Below are positions 1 to 14,200 of a stretch of DNA of 64,000 nt, piece after piece. Both the position numbers and the translations under genes were made by a program. The notes under the pieces were generated by a model. It saw only the letters and a list, made by a program, of their open reading frames with translations, was not told the DNA's origin and did not search any database. Source of the stretch: Mytilisepta virgata (Eukaryota > Mollusca > Bivalvia > Mytilida > Mytilidae); assembly GCA_028015205.1 (NCBI GenBank), contig CM051521.1, positions 124,628,614 to 124,692,613 on the forward strand. Reading direction: 5' to 3'. Position 1 is the first letter of the stretch; each line of letters opens with the position of its first letter.

Positions 1-179
1 ACAAACCCCTGACATCACACAATCATATTTTGCGGGTAGAACATATCACAGCCTCGTGTGTGACCTAGAAAATTCTATCTACGATGCAAATGGATTCCTT
101 TTGACCTAGAAAAGTAACCTATGAAAACCGTTGACTTCCATCCCGTAAAATATGGATGTGTGATGTCAGGGGTTTGTAG
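1..179. mobile_element. Hairpin MITE with ~40-bp terminal inverted repeats, cut by window edge
   Basis: The first ~40 bases and the last ~40 bases (about 138-179) are imperfect reverse complements. Both ends share the motif ACAAACCCCTGACATCACAC in opposite orientation, followed by a matching ATATTTT-rich part. The ~100 bp between is AT-rich and non-coding. The right end reads one or two bases past the left (CTACAAACC), so the element probably starts a base or two before the window. No transposase is present, so it is a non-autonomous DNA element; the superfamily cannot be assigned. It lies in a Caskin intron. Confidence 0.75.
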
Positions 180-2116
180 GAATGAATGTGGATACAAAAC
201 CTGACTTGGGAGGATGATGTATGTTAGGCTTTAAGAGAAACTTCTGTGCCACTGAATTCATTTTATTAAGCAACTGCTGTTAAATCAGAACTTTTGTTGA
301 ATTTAACCAGTGTAAATCAATTTTGAAATATCTACCCTTTACCAAACCAAACTTTTTCCTTATGTAGATTTGATTAATAAAAATCTGTGATCCATATCTG
401 TATTTCATCCTAATATCCATATGAATATGACATGGGTTTGTAAATTTAAATGGAACTAAGCAGTTTATAATTATATCAAATATCACTGCCTGACTATACC
501 AAGGTGGCAGTCAGTGTTAAAAATGTAAATAGACCAAAAAATCATTTAAAAATCTTTTGGCTGAAATTGAAATCTAGGTATTTGTTTCTACAAGTACACT
601 GTAATCATTAGATAGATGTTGTTAGTTTGAATCTAGATCATGAGGTGTGCTTGACTTTTACATCAGTTTTCAAGGATTAATATATTTTGTGTTGGTGGTC
701 CTCTCTGTGTACTCAGGGAAATTGTACTATATACTTGTATTCTACATTTAGAACTATATTTTAAGATTGTCTAAACACGTCTTAATGTAAATGCATCAAT
801 ACTCTTACTCTGAAATTGCTTTGGCCTAAAAAACAGTAAAGGTCCTCTTTTGGACTCCGGATGAGAAAAATCCTTATTCCGTATAACTCAGGAATGTATT
901 ATATTTGATTTTGCAACTTTTAGCTTCAAATATGCAATATTATTTATTTCAAGATGGGTCTCTGTTACAATAACCTTTGCAAGATAATATGAGAGGGGAT
1001 ATTGAAGATCAGTCGTTGAAACAAATCATCACTTGTGTGTCAAAATTTCAGGCAGAGGAAACATGCTTTTATTGCTGTTCTTCATCTTTAAGTCACAGTG
1101 AGGCCTTCAACATGGACAAAATTCTTGCACACGTGGAAAATTTAAGATGGATCTGTTTAATTCGTTACTTAAGAACACCTGCGTGGTCTTTTCATGTACA
1201 ATTTACAGTTGGTCAGTTAAAGAGATTATAATAATACTACTACAAACTAAGCTATGTGGAGTGTTTAATAATCTACAATATTCTTTAATAAAAAACAAAA
1301 GCTTTCTGGCTATTGCAGTATTTTATTATCACAAAATGATTTTCTTCAGGTTTGTTTTTATCCCATGTGAACTTGGTAAAACTTTAAACTTTTGTGGTCT
1401 TCCATTGACATCGACAAATTATATAATACAACAAGTAAATCAGGCAGTATATAAATTATTTAAATGTTTTATTTGATTGAATATGCTGTTACAGGGTGGG
1501 ATATGTATTACATTACATTATGTGCATACATTGATTCTAAGATAAAGAGAGGAACAACAAAAAAAGTGTAGTTTTTTGTAAATTAAGTATTTTGTTTGCT
1601 GATTAAATCTATAATTTTAACATTTTTTATTACTTTAAAACGAGACATTTGTACTTTTTCAATTCTATCATCAACATTTTTCTCATATCTCTTAATTTAC
1701 ATACATTTGTAAAGTAGAAATTTTTTCAAAGTCATGGTGAGGCCTTCAGTATGGGAGAAAATCTTACACCTTACAACCAGTTCAATACATCCCAAAGAAG
1801 TTTCATGAAGATTCATGCCTTCACTATCAAATATCTATATACTGTACTGTCCTTAATCTGAAAATAGAACAATAAATTATCACAATACTTAAATGTGTCC
1901 AATCAAAAATGGTCTGGGAACAAATTTTCCAAATTAGGGTGAGATTTTCAAAATTTACAAAGAATGTTTAAGAATTGAAAGGGGTGAGGTTTTATTTGTA
2001 TAAATAATTTTGTCTCCATCATTATCAAGACAAAGTTCACCCCCATAGCTCATGTATGACAATAAAATCTTTCTAATTGCTATGTTTCATAATACAGACT
2101 TTATTGTATTTTTCAG
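180..2116. other. Intron sequence, nothing recognised
   Basis: AT-rich intronic DNA upstream of the first visible Caskin exon. Short open frames here (for example around 977-1476) have no ankyrin-like content and no recognisable domain. The exon encoding the previous ankyrin repeat must lie left of the window. Confidence 0.6.
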
Positions 2117-2212
2117 GCTAACCTGTTACTTTTACACAATGCTTTACCTACAGTGCTAAATTATGATAACAAGACACCATTAGATCTCGCCTGTGAATTT
2201 GGTCGCTACAGG
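2117..2212 (+). CDS. CASKIN: Caskin exon: start of ankyrin repeat 4
   Basis: Flanked by TTTTTCAG and GTAAGT; 96 nt, 32 codons, phase 0 at both ends. It encodes [19 protein letters not shown] then [13 protein letters not shown]. The second part is the TPLDLAxxxGRxR signature of the fourth Caskin ankyrin repeat (vertebrate TPLDLAALYGRLR). Confidence 0.92.
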
Positions 2213-5200
2213 GTAAGTATTACTACTAATTATATTGTTTTGTATTGGTTTACTGTATAAAGAGGGACAACTCTGATGTATTGCCATCGATATGATGATC
2301 ATAAGAGATACAGCACCAACTTGTAGCCACTTAAAACACAGAATACCCAACATATCGGAAACAGCCAGTTACTGGAAAAAAAATTGCCCTTTTCATTAGC
2401 ATTACAAACAATGAATGGCTATCAGATTTTGAAAAAGCAATGAAAATGAAAAAAAAATAATATATTGAAGTTCAATGATAAATTTTACATATTTGACATT
2501 TTTTATATCAACCCAGAAAATGAAAGGCTGTAATTTAAAAAATTACATTGTAAATGACTAGTAAGGTATTGTACTGTTATTCATCTTTAATTTAATTGGT
2601 TAGTTCTTATGGATAGATAGGAAGTTTATATGGCTACTAATATTACAGGTGGTTGATTTGCTGTTAAGAAGTAATTTGTGTGCTTCACTGCTTCAAGATT
2701 CACCAAATGATATGGTGGAAGGGACGACCACATGTTTGCATCTTGCTGCTAAGAATGGTCATGTTGAAATTATCAGGTAGAGTATCAATGTCTTGGATAC
2801 TTGCAGTAAAAATTAAAGTGACTTGTTTTCTGTACATAATTAAGTATTTTTAGCTCACCTGACCCAAAGGGTTAAAGGGCAAAAACTCCTATAAGGGGTC
2901 AATCAACGATTTTGGTCATGTTGACTTATTTGTAGATCTTACTTTTTTGAACATTTTTGCCTTCCCTTATAGGAGTTTTTGCCCTTTAAATACGGCATCC
3001 AGCGTAAACTATCCTTTAAAGATCTTTTCCTCTCAAACCACTGGGCCAAATGAGACCAAACTTGGTGGAATGGTCCTTGGGTGGCCCCCTTCCAAAATTA
3101 TTTCTGGCATGCCGGACTTCCAACCGAGATGGCTGCTGTTACTAAAAATAGAAAAAAAGGGGGGTTGATTTTCAAAAATCTTCTTATATGAAACTACAAG
3201 TCCTGTTGCAACCAAAGTTGGCAGTAATAGTTCTTAGGAGGTTCTCTTTCAGAAATATGTCCAATGACCCGGACTGTTAACCAAGATGGCCGCCACAGCC
3301 GAACTTAGTTTGACATAGGGCCCTATGGGAAAATTCATTGAAAAATCTTCTCGTCTTAAACCACTTGACCAATTGGAACCAGACTTGGCAGCAATGGTCC
3401 TTAGATGGTCCTCTTACAGAGGTGTGTCCAATGACCCGGACTGTCAACCAAGATGGCCGCCACAACCGAATTTAGTTTAACATAGGGCCCTATAGGAAAA
3501 TTCATTGAAAATCTTTTTGTCTGAAACCACTTGACATATTGGAGCCAGACTTGGTGGCATTGGTCCTTAGGAGGTCTTTTTTCAGAAATGTGTCTGATTT
3601 CGTGGACTATGAACCAAGATGGCCGCCACAGCAGAACTTAGTTTAACATAGGACCCTATGGGAAAATCACTCAAAAATCTTCTCGTTTGAAACAACTAAG
3701 CCAATTAGAATTAGACTTGGTAGCAATGGTCCTTAGATGGTCCTCTTTCAGAAATTTGTGCGATGACCCGGACTGTCAACCAAGATGGCCGCACAACCGA
3801 ACTTAGTTTAACATAGGGCCCTATGGAAAATTCATTGAAAAATCTTCTTGTCTGAAACCACTTGACATATTGGAGCAGGACTTCGTGGCATTGGTCCTAA
3901 GGAGGTCACTTTTTTAGAAATGTGTCTGATTTCGTGGACTGTGAACCAAGATTGCCGCCACAGCAGAACTTAGTTTAACATAGGGCCCTATGGAAAATTT
4001 CATTGAAAAATCTTTTTGTCTGAAACCACTTGACATATTGGAGCCAGACTTGGCAGCATTGGTCCTTAGGAGGTCCTCTTTCAGAAATATGTCCGTTCAC
4101 CAAGATTGCTGCCACACCGACCTTTGTTTAATATCTTTTAGTCTGAAACTGCTTAGCCAGTTGGAACAAGACTTAGCAGAAATGGTCCTTAGATGGTTCT
4201 CTTTTAGAAACTGGACTGTCAACCAAGATGACTGCCACAGCTGAAATTAGTTTAACATAGAATCCTATAGAAAAATCAGCCAAATTGACTGCAACACTTA
4301 AATTTTTAGGTCTGCTCAAGATGAAAAGTTAAATCCAGGTGAGCGATACAGGCTCTTGAGAGCCTCTAGTTTAGTATGCTGATTGTGTTAGAACTGTAAA
4401 TTGTTGTGGACCGAAGAAGCAATTTTTGGTTGATTGATTTTCATTTAACGCCATGTCGACACAAAAAGGTCATATCGTGGCCAGTCAATTTTAGGAAAAC
4501 TTCACAGGATTTAATGAAAATCATATGTACAAAGCATTTTGGCAGATTTTAACTTTTTTTTAGGTGATGACTTATGTATATTGTTAACATAAACATTGCA
4601 GTTTAAATTTTTGATTTCAGATTATTACTACATGCAGGTATGGACATCAATAGATTGACACAACAGGGAACATGTCTTCACCAAGCTGCTCTCTGTGGCA
4701 AAGTTGATGTTACTAAATTATTACTTGATGTAAGTTATCAGAAATACCATGACAAATGGATGAATCTATTCTGCTTGTCCTTAATTCTTCGTTGTCCTTA
4801 GATCGTGTAATGCTCAGTATATTTTTATATGACCGCAAAATTTTTGAGGTCGTATATTGGTATGACGTTGGCGTCGTCGTCGTCGCCGTCGTCCGTCGTC
4901 AGCGTCGTCGTCCGAAGACATTTGGTTTTCGCACTATAACTTTAGTATAAGTTAATAGAAATCTATGAAATTTAAACACAAGGTTTATGACCACAAAAGG
5001 AAGGTTGGGATTGATTTTGGGAGTTTTGGTCCCAACAGTTTAAGAATCAGGGGCCAAAAAAAGGGCCCAATAAGCATTTTTCTTGGTTTTCGCACAATAA
5101 CTCTAGTATAAGTAAATAGAAATCTATGAAATTTAAACACAAGGTTTATGACCACAAAAGGAAGGTTGGGATTGTTTTTGGGAGTTTTGGTCCCAACAGT

Positions 5201-8200
5201 TTAGGAATAAGGGGCTAAAAAAGGGCCCAAATAAGCATTTTTCTTGGTTTTTAGCTCACCTGGCCTGAAAGGCCATGTGAGCTTTTGTCATCACTTGGCG
5301 TCCGTCGTCTGTCCGTCCGTCCGTCCGTCTGTCCGTCCGTCCGTCCGTCCACAATTCACATTTTAATCTTCTCCTCTGAAACCACTGGACCAATTTCAAC
5401 CAAACTTTGCAGGAATGGTCCTTGGGTGGTCCCCTTCCAGAATTGTATCAGGGGTCGCAATCCACCAACAAACATGGCTGCCGTTACTAAAAATAGAAAA
5501 AAGGGGGTGGTTTCTTAAAAAATCTTCTCCTCCAAAACTACTCAACCAATTTATGTCAAACTTAAGTGGAATGGTCCTTAGATGATCCTCTTTCAGAATT
5601 ATATCCGATGACTCCACCCGCCAATCAAGATGGCTGCCACAGCCGAACTTAGTTTAACATAGGACCCTATGGGAAATTCATTAAAAAATCTTTTTGTCTG
5701 GAACCACATGCTCAATTTGAATCAAACTTTGATGGAATGGTCCTTAGATGATCCTCTTTCAGAATTGTATCCAATGACCCCGCCCACCAACCAAGATGGC
5801 TGCTTCAGCCGAACTTAGTTTAACATAGGACCCTATGGGAAATTCATTAAAAAATCTTCTCGTCTGGAACTACTTGCTCAAATGGAACCAAACTTTGGTG
5901 GAATGATCATTAGGTAGGTCTCTTTCAGAATTGTATCCGATGACCCCACCCGCCAAACAAGATGAATTTTAATGTCAACTTTGGCAACTGTATGCCAGGT
6001 GAGCGATTACAGGCTCCTGGGAGCCTCTGGTTGCACAATAACTTTAGTATAAGTAAATAGAAATCTATGAAATTTAAACACAAGGTTTATGACCACAAAA
6101 GGAAGGTTGGGATTGATTTTTGGAGTTTTGGTCCCAACAGTTTAGGAATTAGGGGCCAAAAGGGTCCAAAATTAAACTTTGTTTGATTTCATCGAAAATT
6201 GAACTGTTGGGTTCTTTGATATGCCGAATCTAACCGTGCATTTAGATTCTTAATTTTTGGTCCCGTTTTCAAATTGATCTACATTAAGGTCCAAAGGGTC
6301 CAAAATTAAACTTAGTTTGATTTGAACAAAAATTGAATTCTTGGGGTTCTTTGATATGCTGAATCTAAACATGTACTTAGTTTTTTTTATTATGGGCCCA
6401 GTTTTCAAGTTGGTCCAAATTGGGGTCCAAAATTAAAGCTAAAAAAGGGGTAAATTATTTTTTTTTTTTTGGGGGGGGGGGGGGCAATTCTCCACAGCAT
6501 ATTGTATTGCAGAAGAAGCAAAAATTTTAATATAAATTCAAATCATATGACCAATTCTAAGTTCTTTATTTCAGTTATTCTGTGTCAGAAACCTATTATG
6601 TGTCAAATATTTGAAGAAATTTTCAATTGCACAGTATTGTGCAATAGCAAGAAATTGATATGTGTGCCCTGTTATCAAAACTTTATTATTAACAAATTCC
6701 ATTGGAAATTTGCCAATAACTCTAGTTTAATGAACTTCATTGGAAATTTGCCAATATAAAATGTGCTGATGAAGCTTTTTTGTTTATCTCATCTAAACTG
6801 CTTTTAAATTATGTATATTTAAAATTTGCCATCCATGACTATGATGTCATTTTCTATTTTAATATGTTATGGTGTAAGCTGTTATGGTTGCAAAGTATAA
6901 AGAAATGGGGGAGGGGGGGGGGTTGAAAACAAAATTTAGGGGGGGGGGGGGGTAAATGAGAAATTGGGGAGGGGTAATTTTTTTCTCATTTCATATTTCA
7001 TAAATTAAAAAGAAAATTTCAAATTTTTTTTAGCAAAAAAAGGGGGGGGGGGGGGTCAATGTGCAACTTCATAGTGTATTGCAAAAAAGCTAAAAATAGG
7101 GGTAAATTTATTTTTTTTTTGGGGGGGGGGGGCAATTCTCCACAGCATATTGTATTGCACAAGAAGCAAAAAATTTAATATAAATTCAAATCATATGACC
7201 AATTCTAAGTTCTTTGATTTCAGTTATTCTGTGTCAGAAACCTATTATGTGTCAAATATTTGAAGAAATTTTCAATTGCACAGTATTGCGCAATAGCAAG
7301 AAATTGATATGTGTGCCCAATTTTAAATTTTAAATTGGTTATTTCTGATTTATATATAAAAACAAATAATACTCATATGGTTTGAATAGGTAAATTAAAA
7401 ATTTTTAAGTTCTTAGACAACATTCATTCTGTGTCAGAAACCTATGCTGTGTCAAATATTTATTCACAATCCAAATTCAGTATTGTATCAAGCTTGAATG
7501 TTGTGTTCATAATTGCCCCAACTATTCAGGGTTCGACATCTGCGGTCGTATCTAACTGCGCCCAGCGGAGCATTTTATTAAATAATCATTAAGAAAGTGT
7601 TCTAGATTTCAATTTTTAAGCTTTCTTCACTTGACTAGAGTTCCAATGTTTTCCCTATTACCACTTGCAAAATGGTTTTCTAGTGATGAATGAAAACCTA
7701 CTTTGGTGTCAGATTGACTGCTTATTTCTAGTTAGAATGTTGATTACTAAAACTAGTATGTAAATTGAACTGACTTTTTTGGTCAACTGGATGTTCAAGA
7801 GTCAGAAGTTATATTGTACAATTACACATGTAAGGAATTAATGAAAAGTTGGTACCCAAAATTAAAGAATTTATATGTTTATAAAAGGCATGAAAAAGAG
7901 AAATTACTACCTATTTCATAAATTAGTGCAGCTGTTCGAGATACACATAAATCAGGTTCTCAAATCGTTAATAATGTATTAAAATTTCACTTCTTTCAGT
8001 GTGGTTGAAATAGTCATTTTACCGGTATGTGGAGTTATTTTTGTTATATCAATATCAATAACCCATGCGTAAAAAAAAAATGAGCGACTCAAAATTTTTA
8101 ATATCATGATCAAAGGTTTGTAAAATAATATTGATCTAACAAGTATATTATCTTACCTAATTTTTAAACCAAAAGTACAGTTTGTAACTGCTCCCATCTA

Positions 8201-11200
8201 AAATACAAAATTTACAAAATATTGTCATTCAATTTCATATCACCAACTTCCTGTAGTTTTGCTCAACTGGCATTAATGTTTTCAACTAGTGGTAATTGGT
8301 ATACTAAGCTGAATGTGCCATTTACTTTGCCTCAGTGGCAATTGGTATACCAAGCTGAATGTGCCATTGACTTTGCCTCATGTGCAGATTCCATTGCATT
8401 TATTTTTAGTTCGCCTCAACGAAGTTGAGGAGGACTAATGGAGTACCTCCGGCTTCATGTCCACGTGCCTGTCCACAGGCAATTCTCAGTTACTAGTTGA
8501 CAGAGGTCATATGTTTTTGTGTGCAGGTGCACATTCAAGAGACTGACCATGTGACATAAGATAAAGGTCAAATGGCCCATATTACACAGTTGACTGGCTT
8601 TTAAGTTTTATGTCAAAAATCAGTTTCAACATACAAAGTGACCTACAATCATATTATTTGGTGTGAGGGTGCATCTTGGGGAATAACACAGCTTCCCACC
8701 AAAATTAGGTCACGCTGACCTACTTATCCCACTTCATTGTCTTAGGTTAAGTTTTACGTCCAAATTTAGCTCTCTAAATACCAAGGGACGTACAGTCATA
8801 TTACTTGGTTTGAGGGTGCATCTCAGTGAGTAACACAGCCTCCCACCAAAATTAAGTCACTCTGACCCATTTATCATGCTTCATTGTCTTAGGTTAAGTT
8901 TTACATCCGAGTTCAGTTCTCTGATACCAAGGGACCTACAATCATATTACTTGGTGTCAGGGTGCATCTCAGAGAGTAACACAGCCTCCCACCAAAATTA
9001 GGTCACTCTGACCTACTTATTGCACTTCATTCACTTAGGTTAAGTTTTACGTCAGAGTTCAGTTCTCCGATACCAAGCGATCTACAATCATATTACTTGT
9101 TGTTAAAGTGCACCTTGGGGAGCTACACAGCCACACACCAAAATTAGTGGGGGAATGAGATGAACTTTGTAATCATAGATTTCTGGTTTAAACTGCCAGT
9201 TTGTGACAGGAATATACATCAAACTGTTTTGGAATATACATCAAACTGTTTTAATGGTCACCTATAGAACAAGGTAATTTTTATGATAGATTTTCAATAT
9301 AAGAAAGTGTGTTACGAAAAAAGGTTGAAATCTCCATTTTAAAGGTAAAGGTCACAGACTTATCTTAACTTTACAGTCACATGTTCACAAACTGTTTCTA
9401 TTTTCAGTTGTACATGATAATTTCTACCTTGAAGGTAAAAGTCACAAGCTAGTTATGCACAAATGTTGACTTTGGGTTATTAAAAAGGGGGCTGTGTTTT
9501 GTAGAAACATGTGGGAAATGGTAATTCCTTTCTGTAATGAAAATGGGAAAGTTTTACCAACTGAAAAGTTAAAAGGTTTAGTGATAATCTTGACTTTTGA
9601 ACTTTTAATATTATTTTTAGAATATCTCAAACTTGACTTGCTGAGTTTGTTTGGATGACTTTAGAACCAACATTCCGAAAAGGTCCTTACTTATTTGTGC
9701 TTAATTTGTTTTTGTCCCCCGCCGCAACGCGATGCGGGGGATATGGTAATGCCGGGCGTCCGTCCGTCCGTCCGTGCTTCCGTCCGTCCGTCCGTGGTGC
9801 CGTCCGTCCGTCCCTGTTTCCGTCCGTCCGTCCGTCCGTCCACCTTGTAACCGCTCTAGCAAATTTATTTCTTGACCGATTTGGATAATATTTATACAGT
9901 AGCTTTAACTCAATGATACCTCAAGGGAGTTCGAAGATGAGTCATGTCGAAATATTTTTGTAGGAGTTATGCCCCATAATAACTTAGAAAATTGACAAAA
10001 TTTTCATGTAAGCGCTCTAGCAAATTTATTTCTTGACCGATTTGGATAATATTTATACAGTAGCTTTAACTCAATGATACCTCAAGGGAGTTCGAAGGTG
10101 AGTCATGTCGAAATATTTTTGTAGGAGTTATGCCCCTTAATAACTTAGAAAATTGACAAAATTTTCATGTAAGCGCTCTAGCAAATTTATTTATTGACCG
10201 ATTTGGATAATATTTATACAGTAGCTTTAACTCAATGATACCTCAAGGGAGTTCGAAGATGAGTCATGTCGAAATAATTTTGTAGGAGTTATGCCCCTTA
10301 ATAACTTAGAAAATTGACAAAATTTTCATGTAAGCGCTCTAGCAAATTTATTTCTTGACCGATTTGGATAATATTTATACAGTAGCTTTAACTCAATGAT
10401 ACCTCAAGGGAGTTCGAAGATGAGTCATGTCGAAATATTTTTGTAGGAGTTATGCCCCTTAATAACTTTGAAAATTGACAAAATGTTCATCTAAGTGTTC
10501 TAGAAAATTTATATTCTCCTTGCATTGGAATAATATTTATACACTTGGACCTAAAGGGAGGTTTTATACATAAACTCCTATCGAAACTTATAAAATTGAA
10601 AAATACTGTCTTTAAGAGTTTGTTAGGCAGAATACTTTTGATCAAAGCATTTCTGTTTATTGAAAAGAAGTAAATGTACATTTGTATAAATTCTCAATAC
10701 ACATGGTAAAATAAGATTTCAACACTATACCCATATTGTATAAATGTCTTCATACCACTCATTAACTTGTAAAAAACTTTAGCAATAACCACAAATTGTT
10801 TGTCCTTCTATTCTCTCTCTTTGAGAAAATTTTGTTATGTTTCACTTGTCCAAGGGTTTCTGATGCTCTAGTGGCGGGGGACTTCGGAACGCTGTTCGAT
10901 TTTCTTTTTTATTAGGATGTTCATGTATTGTGAGTAAGAAGGTAGCTTTAACATACATATATTTAATTTCAGTGTGGTGTAGATGTGAATAGAACAAATT
11001 CTCATAATGAGACAGCCTTAGATATAGTGCTAAAATATACTCCATGTCGTGCTGCTAAAGATCTCAAACAACTGTTAACAGGTTAGTTTACTTATAATGT
11101 TAAATAAACTCCTTGCCGTGCTGCTAAAGATCTCAAACAACTGTTAACAGGTTAATTTATAATGTTAAACTCTTGGTCAGGCTGCTAAAGATCTCAGACA

Positions 11201-14200
11201 ACTTTTAACAGGTTAGTTTACTTAATATGTTAAATAAACTCCTGGCCGTGCTGCTAAAGGTTTCAAACAACTGTTAACAGATTAATTTACACACAACTTT
11301 TAATGAGTTCTTTAACTGAAAGTGCTACATATGCTCTTTTTTATTAGCTCACCTGACCCAAAGGGTCAAGCTATTCTCATCAATTGGTGTCTGTCGTCCG
11401 TCTTTTTACAAGAATATTCTCCTCTGAAACTACTGGGCCAAATGGAACCAAACTTGGCCACAAGCATCATTAGGGTATCTAGTTTAAAAAATATGTCTGA
11501 TGACCCCACCTACCAATCAACATGGCAGACATGGCTAAAAATAGAACATAGGGCTAAACTGCAATTTTTAGCTCATCTGTCCTTAAAGGACATGTGAGCT
11601 TTTGCCATCACTTGGCATCCAGCGTTCGTCGTAAACTTTTTCAGAGATCTTCTCCTCTGAAACCACTGAACCAATTACAGCCATACTTAGTCTGAATGAT
11701 CCTCAGGGTATCAAGAATAAAGTTTGTGTTTTATTTTATTGTCTGTTGAGATACATGGCCACCATAGCTAAAAATAGAACAGGGGGTAAACTGCAGTTTT
11801 TGTCTTATATCTCAAAAACTAAAGCATTTAGAGCAAAACTGACAGGGTTAAAATATTCATCAGGTCAAGATCTACCTGCTATGAAATTTTCAGACAAATC
11901 GGTCAAGCCTTTGTTGTGTTATTACCCCTGAAATGTTAATTTTATCGAAATTTTGCAGTTCTAGGTTATTATCTTGAATATTATTATAGATAAAGACAAA
12001 CTGTAAACAGCAAAAATGTTCAGCAAAGTAAGATCTACAAATAAGTCAACATGACCAAAATCATCAATTGACCCCTTAGAGGAGTTTCAGCCCTTTAAAG
12101 ACAAATTTTCACATTTTTATACGACCGCAAAATTTTTGCGGTCGTATATTGGTATGATGTTGGCGTCGTCGTCGTCCGTCGTCAGCATCGTCATCCGAAG
12201 ACATTTGGTTTTCGCACTATAACTTTAGTATAAATTAATAGAAATCTATGAAATTTTAACACAAGGTTTATGATCACAAAAGGAAGGTTGGGATTGTTTT
12301 TGGGAGTTTTGGTCCCAACAGTTTAGGAATTAGGGGCTAAAAAAGGGCCTAAATAAGCATTTTTCTTGGTTTTTGCACAATAACTTTAGTATAAGTAAAT
12401 AGAAATCTATGAAATTTAAACATAAGGTTTATGACCACAAAAGGAAGGTTGGGATTGATTTTTGGAGTTTTGGTCCCAACAGTTTAGGAATTAGGGGCCA
12501 AAAGGGTCCAAAATTAAACTTTGTTTGATTTCATCGAAAATTGACCTACTGGGGTTCTTTGATATGCCGAATCTAACCGTGTATTTAGATTCTTAATTTT
12601 TGGTCCCGTTTTCAAATTGGTCTACATTAAGGTCCAAAGGGTCCAAAATTAAACTTAGTTTGATTTTAACAAAAATTGAATTCTTTGGGTTCTTTTATAT
12701 GCTGAATCTTAACATGTACTTAGTTTTTTTATTATGGGCCCAGTTTTCAAGTTGGTCCAAATCGGGGTCCAAAATTAAACTTTGTTTGATTTCATTGAAA
12801 ATTGAACTATTGGGGTTCTTTGATATGTCGAATCTAACCATGCATTTAGATTCTTAATTTTTGGTCCCGTTTTCAAATTGGTCTACATTAAGGTCCAAAG
12901 GGTCCAAAATTAAACTTTGTTTGATTTTAACAAAAATTGAATTCTTGGGGTTCTTTGATATGCTGAATCTAAACATGTACTTAGTTTTTTATTATGGGCC
13001 CAGTTTTCAAGTTGGTCCAAATCGGGGTCCAAAATTAAACTTTGTTTGATTTCATCAAAAATTGAACTATTGGGGTTCTTTGATATGCCAAATCTAACCG
13101 TGCATTTAGATTCTTAATTTTTGGTCCCGTTTTCAAATTGGTCTACATTAAGGTCCAAAGGGTCCAAAATTAAACTTAGTTTGATTTGAACAAAAATTGA
13201 ATTCTTGGGGTTCTTTGATATGCTGAATCTAAACATGTACTTAGTTTTTTTTATTATGGGCCCAGTTTTCAAGTTGGTCCAAATTGGGGTCCAAAATTAA
13301 AGCTAAAAAAGGGGTAAATCATTTTCTATTTTAATATGTTATGGTGTATTTAAATGGGCTGTTATGGTTGCAAAGTATAAAGAAATGGGGGGGGGGGGGG
13401 TTGAAAACAAAATTTAGAGGGGGGGGGTAAATGAGAAATTGGGGAGGGGGTAATTTTTTTCTCATTTCATATTTCATAAATTAAAAAGAAAATTTCAAAT
13501 TTTTTTAGCAAAAAAAGGGGGGGTTACAATAAATTTTATTGTTTTTTTTTTTTTTTTGGGAGGGGGGGTCAATGTGCAACTTCCTAGTGTATTGCACAAA
13601 AGCTAAAAAAAGGGGTAAATTATTATTTTTTTTTTTGGGGGGGGGGCAATTCTCCACAGCATTTTGTATTGCACAAGAAGCAAAAAATTGAATATAAATT
13701 CAAATCATATGACCAATTCTAAGTTCTTTGATTTCAGTTATTCTGTGTCAGAAACCTATTATGTATCAAATATTTGAAGAAATTTTCAATTGCACAGTAT
13801 TGCGCAATAGCAAGAAATCTTCAATTGCACAGTATTGCGCAATAGCAAGAAATTGATATGTGTGCCCAATTTTAAATTTTAAATTGGTTATTTCTGATTT
13901 ATATATAAAAACAAATAATACTCATATGGTTTGAATAGGTAAATTAAAAAATTTTTTGTTCTTAGACAACATTCATTCTGTGTCAGAAACCTATGCTGTG
14001 TCAAATATTTATTCACAATCCAAATTCAGTATTGTATCAAGCTTGAATGTTGTGTTCATAATTGCCCCAACTATTCAGGGTTCGACATCTGCGGTCGTAT
14101 CTAGCTGCGCCCAGCGGAGCATTTTATTTATGTTGTCTTTGTAAACTTTCAAAAATCTTCTCCTCTGAAACTACAGAATAAATTTCAGCAAAACTTAGGC

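Noticed and set aside
977..1476. Open frames that might have been the preceding Caskin exon
   Set aside because: The translations have no ankyrin signature and no suitable phase-0 donor in a coding context. The preceding ankyrin exon is expected left of the window.
12600..13049. Repeated [19 protein letters not shown] open frames
   Set aside because: Produced by the internal ~275-bp repeat of the ATACGACCGC family. No domain is recognised and the frames are short.
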